NCBI GenBank assembly: GCA_947631435.1
Contig: CANRLM010000009.1
Location: 1 to 42,951, forward strand
Source of the DNA: an uncultured Akkermansia sp.
GTDB lineage: Bacteria; Verrucomicrobiota; Verrucomicrobiia; Verrucomicrobiales; Akkermansiaceae
Direction of reading: 5' to 3'
Length of the DNA: 42,951 nt
The position numbers and the translations under genes are program-made. Shown piece after piece: positions 41,201 through 42,951 of this stretch. Below the pieces are notes generated by a model. The model worked only from the letters and a program-made list of their open reading frames with translations, was not told the origin of the DNA and did no database searches. The number at the start of each line of letters is the position of its first letter. Within the stretch, counting starts at the first letter, position 1.

Positions 41201-42863
41201 GCAGGGGTACACGCCGGAGGTGGTGCAGAGGCTGAGGGAGTTCGCCGGGGATAAGGTGATGCGGATGGCGTACGCGCTGAGGGAAAAGATGGGCGAGCGG
41301 ACGGAGGAGATTCGGGATATGTATGAGAGGGTGTACGGCATGCCTTTCCCGGAGGTGGAAAATTACTTCCGCGCGTTCTTTGATGTTGCGTATGAGACGC
41401 GGCAGGAGGGTATCATGAGCGGCGAAGGAGCCGGGTACGCGGCTGGAGCCGGGACGGTGAAGATACTCTACCACCGCAATCACCGCAACGCGCGGATTGA
41501 CCCGACGATGACGATGTATGAGGCGTTTAACGCCGGGATGAAGGAACAGGATTTACTGCTTGGCTACGGGGAGTTGCCGAGCGAACTTCTGCGGATTTTG
41601 AATTACAAAGAGGGGCACCAGACGATGAGCGACGCGCTGGAGAAGTGCCTGGGGTCGGGCGCGCTGAGCGAGATGCGACTGCACGTGGAGAATATGTCGC
41701 GGTTGGCGCCGGAGGTGGAGAGGTATGCACGAGCGGCGACACGGGTGATAAGCGAGTGGTCTTCCGCGGGGGCGCAGATGATACTGAGCTGGCGGCAAGG
41801 GTCGCTGGTGAAGCAATTGACGGCGTTTTTCAACGGCGTTGCGGGGTCGGAGTATGTTGGCGTGCTGGATTATTTTACGTCGCTCGGTAAAGTGTTGATG
41901 GGGCTGGGGAGAATTAAGCTGAAGGATTTGGCGGAGCGTCCGGAGTTGAAAGGGAGGTTCAAGGGTTGGGAGAATGCAGAGAACATGAAGGCGATGCTGC
42001 GTCCGGCGGATGTGCGCACGGCAATGCCGGGAGCGGCTGTGTTCGCCGGGAAAGGTATGGCGGCAATGGAGTGGCTGGACGTGTGGACGAACGTGCGGCA
42101 GGCTGCGTCAATTTATGACGCGGCGTATCGGAAGCTGCGGTTGAAGGTACCGAACGCGACACCGGAGGAGCTGGATGGACTGGCGATGCGGGAGGTGCAG
42201 CACGCGCTCGCGCTCAAGAGTCAGCCGCTGGACTGGCGGCAGAGGTCGCTGGGGAGCCTCAAGAAGAGTCCGTTCACGATTGGGAGCTTCTTCCTGGGTG
42301 GTGAGTCGGTGAATACGTTTGCGAACTTCGCGCGCTTGCTGGCGAAGCATGAGTACCTTGATGCGGCGGCGGTCTGGCTCTCCCACGGGTTCGGGTTGCA
42401 GGCGCTCACGGCGTTGTACAACTTTATCACCGACGATAAGGAGCAGTGGGAGAAGAGGTCGCTCGGCGGGTATTTCCGCAACGCGTTGCTGGGTCCGCTG
42501 GGCGGAATTCCGTTGCTTTCGACAGCGTACAACGAATGGGTATGGGAGCCTTTTCACCGTAAAGCAAAATGGCTGCCGTACGTGCAGACAACCGACATTA
42601 TACCGGCGGCTGATATTGAGAGGCTTTATCGTGAGTGGCGCAAGGCTAATAAGAGCGGGGAATGGGAGGCATACACGCTGGCGTGCGACGATACGCTGCG
42701 GGTGGTAGCAACAGTGACTTTGCTTGTCTCGCGGAACTCTACCGGTAAGGCAGGGCTGTGGAGAAAAGCAGGCGCGGTTATTGCGGGCGGAGTTGGCAAC
42801 ATAGTAGACTTCTTTGTGAGAGTTGAGCGCGCGGCGAAGGAGAGATGGGAGCTGTGGGATTAG
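32265..42863 (+). CDS. Giant polyvalent ejection protein (gp16-like, 3532 residues)
   Basis: One uninterrupted frame of 10.6 kb, probably packaged in the head and injected with DNA. Visible parts, in order: charged helical N-terminus; hydrophobic segments about 420-510 (possible membrane channel); ParB/sulfiredoxin-like domain about 1130-1260 with DHDPIRVWRR and SGRHRLAHAK; ADP-ribosyltransferase-like (ART-PolyVal type) domain with DFSHASYELF and GEGVQVFGW near 1695-1725 and GVRGVKYYDG...NYAIF near 2014-2040; a zincin-like LPD23-type segment LLHESQHAIQAIEGHAMG near 2200-2217; long coiled coils; and a C-terminal LPD38-type domain (about 3200-3480) with SLGGYFRNALLGPLGGIPLL. T7 gp16 is about 1300 residues, so this is a strongly expanded version. 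TDYSV recurs at residues 1471, 1693 and 2077, at or near module edges. The ART region is more AT-rich than its surroundings. Enzyme activities are inferred from motifs. Confidence 0.85.
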   Translation: MIELETEAMTLPNNVGEMDAADFDAQVAYNDDPPAFDERTVQQMDALFDVFRAEDGDKEAERRLFKQPLLARFMSPEIRKDEAAREKSLGVVASTMAGVEPWMAFRRLKKNGLEGVDETGSWNRSDYARGVTALLRNAYRKDKAERESQRKVRESTENFEEMVGGIVRGGTTVDKLEPEQIEVLRKGGYTLRDLQNAADAYKAYQAWREDDDKDVLVGKADDAMNMFIATDGADDKVRNLFLSVVQDDEYKKEKAVRESGFGGQAIGWAKRTAEDFAEKVVVATANEGANINRALYRFNHPEDRYAQGAFAIEGAVREAMEAGRQRAKEEKPSRLLDLASGASGMGIMMAQFMNPATKVSALQNFFQENLQTVENAARVQTMSRQHYDELVQGAMKDGMSEEEARMYADEGKMVWKRKVPEWQVMATAGLYTAADFGSMMMGLGLYRKIPAVNKAIMKGTRGVTRNILGAAGVGFGTTMLDVGVLMPATSGAMKWGADSLLGTDEKIHMGKAQMEAWWDQVDKLNYWVSTAGAGLFGAAAGARGIKRNTLLHLSDRKGAIITGATGEQYDSVMHLPVRERDAKIKEFAQQNKEKDFEATTRRSIEAAREMVQQAQVRIQREETLAKAALEESGISFEPGEKEDEVVMRYGGSVDAKGKFTPGEGKITMSQEDADVYVSGVVANNVRRMMQIMSTEAGNKRLLDAFKGTLKGEVDIKWLREAVNLRKRIQTGKEAETRIAKRVEELTKEGKSEAEARKVAEAEIHPGLGGKKTLGELVKVGKDTEGRLAIEDAKGKAATESRAFVTSWRNADGQTIRRVLSLVNGATVREVSEELAEQRARDFMESNGITSAQAYRWMNALRQHMAESKDEDTRAASEDFITLHKREPQLVKRILSEDFDPTDTGRLTVEEERQIEQDVREGLSALTLMVERNKADTTTMPDWVDSLMADEFVLQGELRRLAAVANALRQAKEEGWLEEGAAKLFDVGEEAVEQALRRNEEPTTEEYHRAMLERGRRQAELDAEYGQGKVRDPQETDEFEARARAGQQAADEERERREEQENEQGKKALDDFAKEPENEGKTHEEVVKDAADKVNDAKEEKVESDPGAQKDEGFTNGVCVEISDERGLVCKSGVVPIAKLKMMPQFKLGADAETGEVSPLRGDYFADHDPIRVWRRSDGTMMVISGRHRLAHAKRAGVDRISAYVYDESNVYNEAWARRLDIELNIRDNQATALEVAMYVRGEFAEDKQPLTDAQVTAAGIAREGKIGSIGYRIGRNACDSVMDALRNKVIEDSDALAIADFCPGNESVQGKGLKVILNGGSKTEARARMEAELAKQKMASEVGVEGGTDLFGNTLEDEAFWDFVAKYVMNRRNELAKDALFLRTNVGKRNSSTMTKKYGVDLKDPESLKKALKEIDMLRERWKSPYGEADLMEEIKRAWQEKQESEEEVKPAAQVFERYAQMLRERESGVTDYSVSPTLKEDLHEAFENRYGEDKDLPLCDSPRLFRVLGIVPAPIVTRQRIVRKLRLTHKLSETQIAEAVLRFDDPLGVIVENRNAVIVLPGMLARNKAGKDSDMMSAIRLQRAKNGEHFMASLYPLDNLQKIEDQLRQGNLRYCKYNAKALANVSSNASGGTMTPALVRLLIHQGFNENTIIGSENVKGENSISVAQAQEKGMFKDGVMEVSNGIIVAPDTDYSVDFSHASYELFRKPDKKHVGKGEGVQVFGWACIYGAESWDTNKFYHGQFTQKVRGGFSLNGKVVSERAVLKQLNKETGKEYLLKFLNGAFRSNADEYRQLIEENRGWIKEDKERFAEAERGYIDGKKRSEAEIKEEKAHLESAIKNRTSKLEAYEWLAKNEVHKVEDSVRYPVNYLMRADVDDSNLLHWDVPEFVGRDLSSPDIGGAYYGREMVEKILGLDMKEPTEDLVRALWNMMKQPEVPEEGYVAFKDSVNIEPIEYEFSSKEFDAADYDMETLLYWGEYIANVCMTGKEVYNALVRSLGSPRAASEWLDEHGVRGVKYYDGNTRHKEGEKVHNYAIFNPDYIEIIAINNRHPWSEYSADNADWESPEEVFGGSPVTDYSVAGMKARTAGANMDRVYRDPADGKEKFVIPTANARLSTGFTLGQLKAPVGGHKDVTLGAVLEYPELYEAYPELKGMRVRLYNPRLQEGVGGFFARPSGEKAGYLALNTGVEVTPERVMETLLHESQHAIQAIEGHAMGAGSMNAEEALEYLDRAIAARKGMMKAAGDDAWSRENLAYLEAMRGMVQGKEGRKMQEMAISQVYWYSHGEQEARFTGAGKDGDPMAEGSGLTENSPTTYTIAVPGEATELGGVTFGGMGRFSYLLESRLGTAGEFNYDRAVYQMKEAVVRRMKELRMLGDSKDERARGVQLAAEALATMESLESLLPATYRFGLEAYKVYFSSYAKLAGSGSAEAAGRMVPMAGWDERMRGAYEKIARTVVEGHFYHGDMEFWGEHWKKVEKILPPLQEKWEEFMRTRVGGLLSGKARQDAINAAWRELRHELPEEMRTLMQAVGEVRADKLMAKFMERVALQLDAFRKDKTLGRIRRVVGALKPGAKENGKPVKGRMDAERYRKMVDMVRLMELTRGEKELFERERYTGEGTEKAWADLEPNDTVTVRTYDGEGKEVEIACSKEEFETYACFETMTASQAEAASRALGELISTGRQAWDNAQEAARKRIEALCAPALERYGETENELKARREKQQRKVMPLVNKTLNFLGFGLNDAQFFDVCSKVPEIEKWTKDAVYRIASAHTYIEAKERDRQEFMTRAAREASGEKDDKKVREWLDDTRRNRDTGIKLVEQEPDFDAQETETVRRQFMGLLRRKTHKKNFNPNTFAEALRYLTEEDGLMPEAVAREALDKYGTLGDAKASRLHGKEALMVLLTDNEYARFSDLTKTAQNRAEAAREKWRQEREEEAARRKWDGKPTEKENGTLVLSPAQAAYRVLLCEQADYTESLSMQGYTPEVVQRLREFAGDKVMRMAYALREKMGERTEEIRDMYERVYGMPFPEVENYFRAFFDVAYETRQEGIMSGEGAGYAAGAGTVKILYHRNHRNARIDPTMTMYEAFNAGMKEQDLLLGYGELPSELLRILNYKEGHQTMSDALEKCLGSGALSEMRLHVENMSRLAPEVERYARAATRVISEWSSAGAQMILSWRQGSLVKQLTAFFNGVAGSEYVGVLDYFTSLGKVLMGLGRIKLKDLAERPELKGRFKGWENAENMKAMLRPADVRTAMPGAAVFAGKGMAAMEWLDVWTNVRQAASIYDAAYRKLRLKVPNATPEELDGLAMREVQHALALKSQPLDWRQRSLGSLKKSPFTIGSFFLGGESVNTFANFARLLAKHEYLDAAAVWLSHGFGLQALTALYNFITDDKEQWEKRSLGGYFRNALLGPLGGIPLLSTAYNEWVWEPFHRKAKWLPYVQTTDIIPAADIERLYREWRKANKSGEWEAYTLACDDTLRVVATVTLLVSRNSTGKAGLWRKAGAVIAGGVGNIVDFFVRVERAAKERWELWD

Positions 42864-42951
42864 TATGACACAGTAAAATTTGCAGCACGAATAAAGCTCT
42901 AGTATTATTTAATGAATTGATAGTAAGTTACGTAAATCCCGCAGCCGGTAT
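42864..42951. repeat. Right end with terminal direct repeat, putative att core
   Basis: CAGCCGGTAT at 42942-42951 repeats positions 1-10. The 78 bases before it (42864-42941) are AT-rich and hold no gene, promoter or terminator that I can support. Inverted or direct arm-type repeats for integrase are not obvious. Confidence 0.5.

Noticed and set aside
42864..42951. tRNA gene fragment at the right end as integration target
   Set aside because: No cloverleaf or tRNA 3' end pattern can be drawn in the last 90 bases.

Overview
The window looks like one complete temperate tailed bacteriophage (or prophage) genome of about 43 kb. It has a podovirus, T7-type virion (nozzle, tail adaptor, ejection proteins, podovirus-type portal) combined with a tyrosine integrase and a lysogeny-type regulatory region. 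The 10-base word CAGCCGGTAT occurs at both extreme ends, with the integrase at the left edge, as expected for a prophage cut at its attachment sites. The host cannot be named from the sequence. There are no tRNA genes, no polymerase and no RNA polymerase, so replication and transcription rely on the host.

Layout, left to right. (1) 1-2.1 kb: integrase (+), a ribbon-helix-helix (RHH) regulator (-) with an inverted-repeat promoter, and an orphan promoter-terminator unit that probably makes a structured small RNA. (2) 2.1-10.1 kb, minus strand: fibre-like tail protein, tail protein, nozzle, small protein, major capsid protein. (3) 10.3-19.8 kb, plus strand: collagen-like tail fibre, lysis cassette (two small membrane proteins, amidase) with an antisense small RNA unit, a small virion-type protein, portal, scaffold, large terminase. 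(4) 19.7-20.5 kb, minus strand: AT-rich two-gene 'moron' (membrane protein and secreted Cys-rich peptide). (5) 20.57-28.5 kb, plus strand: early region. It starts with a promoter overlapping a perfect palindrome and continues with three tiny RHH genes, zinc-ribbon proteins, a recombination set (Sak4-like ATPase, Cas4/RecB-like nuclease, SSB-like protein, RusA-like resolvase), a replication initiator with GTGAC repeats inside its gene, a winged-helix protein and the small terminase. (6) 28.5-42.9 kb, plus strand: tail adaptor, three internal virion proteins and a 3532-residue giant polyvalent ejection protein.

The most interesting regulatory signal is GTTACACCGTTGGAGTCTT, found four times (the capsid copy keeps 15 bases). 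Each copy sits 33-48 bases before the first gene of one of the four late units, in the direction of transcription, and is followed at fixed spacing by an extended -10 (TGn then xAnnnT). This predicts a coordinated late regulon with nearly leaderless messages. The RHH regulator at 1316-1852 carries TTGGAGTC in its own promoter, the same 8-mer as the late motif, and is a candidate late regulator.

A second switch is the RHH trio at 20.6-21.2 kb with four GGGTGTCnGACACCC-type operators. It may replace a CI/Cro repressor. Early genes carry strong AAAGGAGG ribosome binding sites while structural genes mostly lack them.
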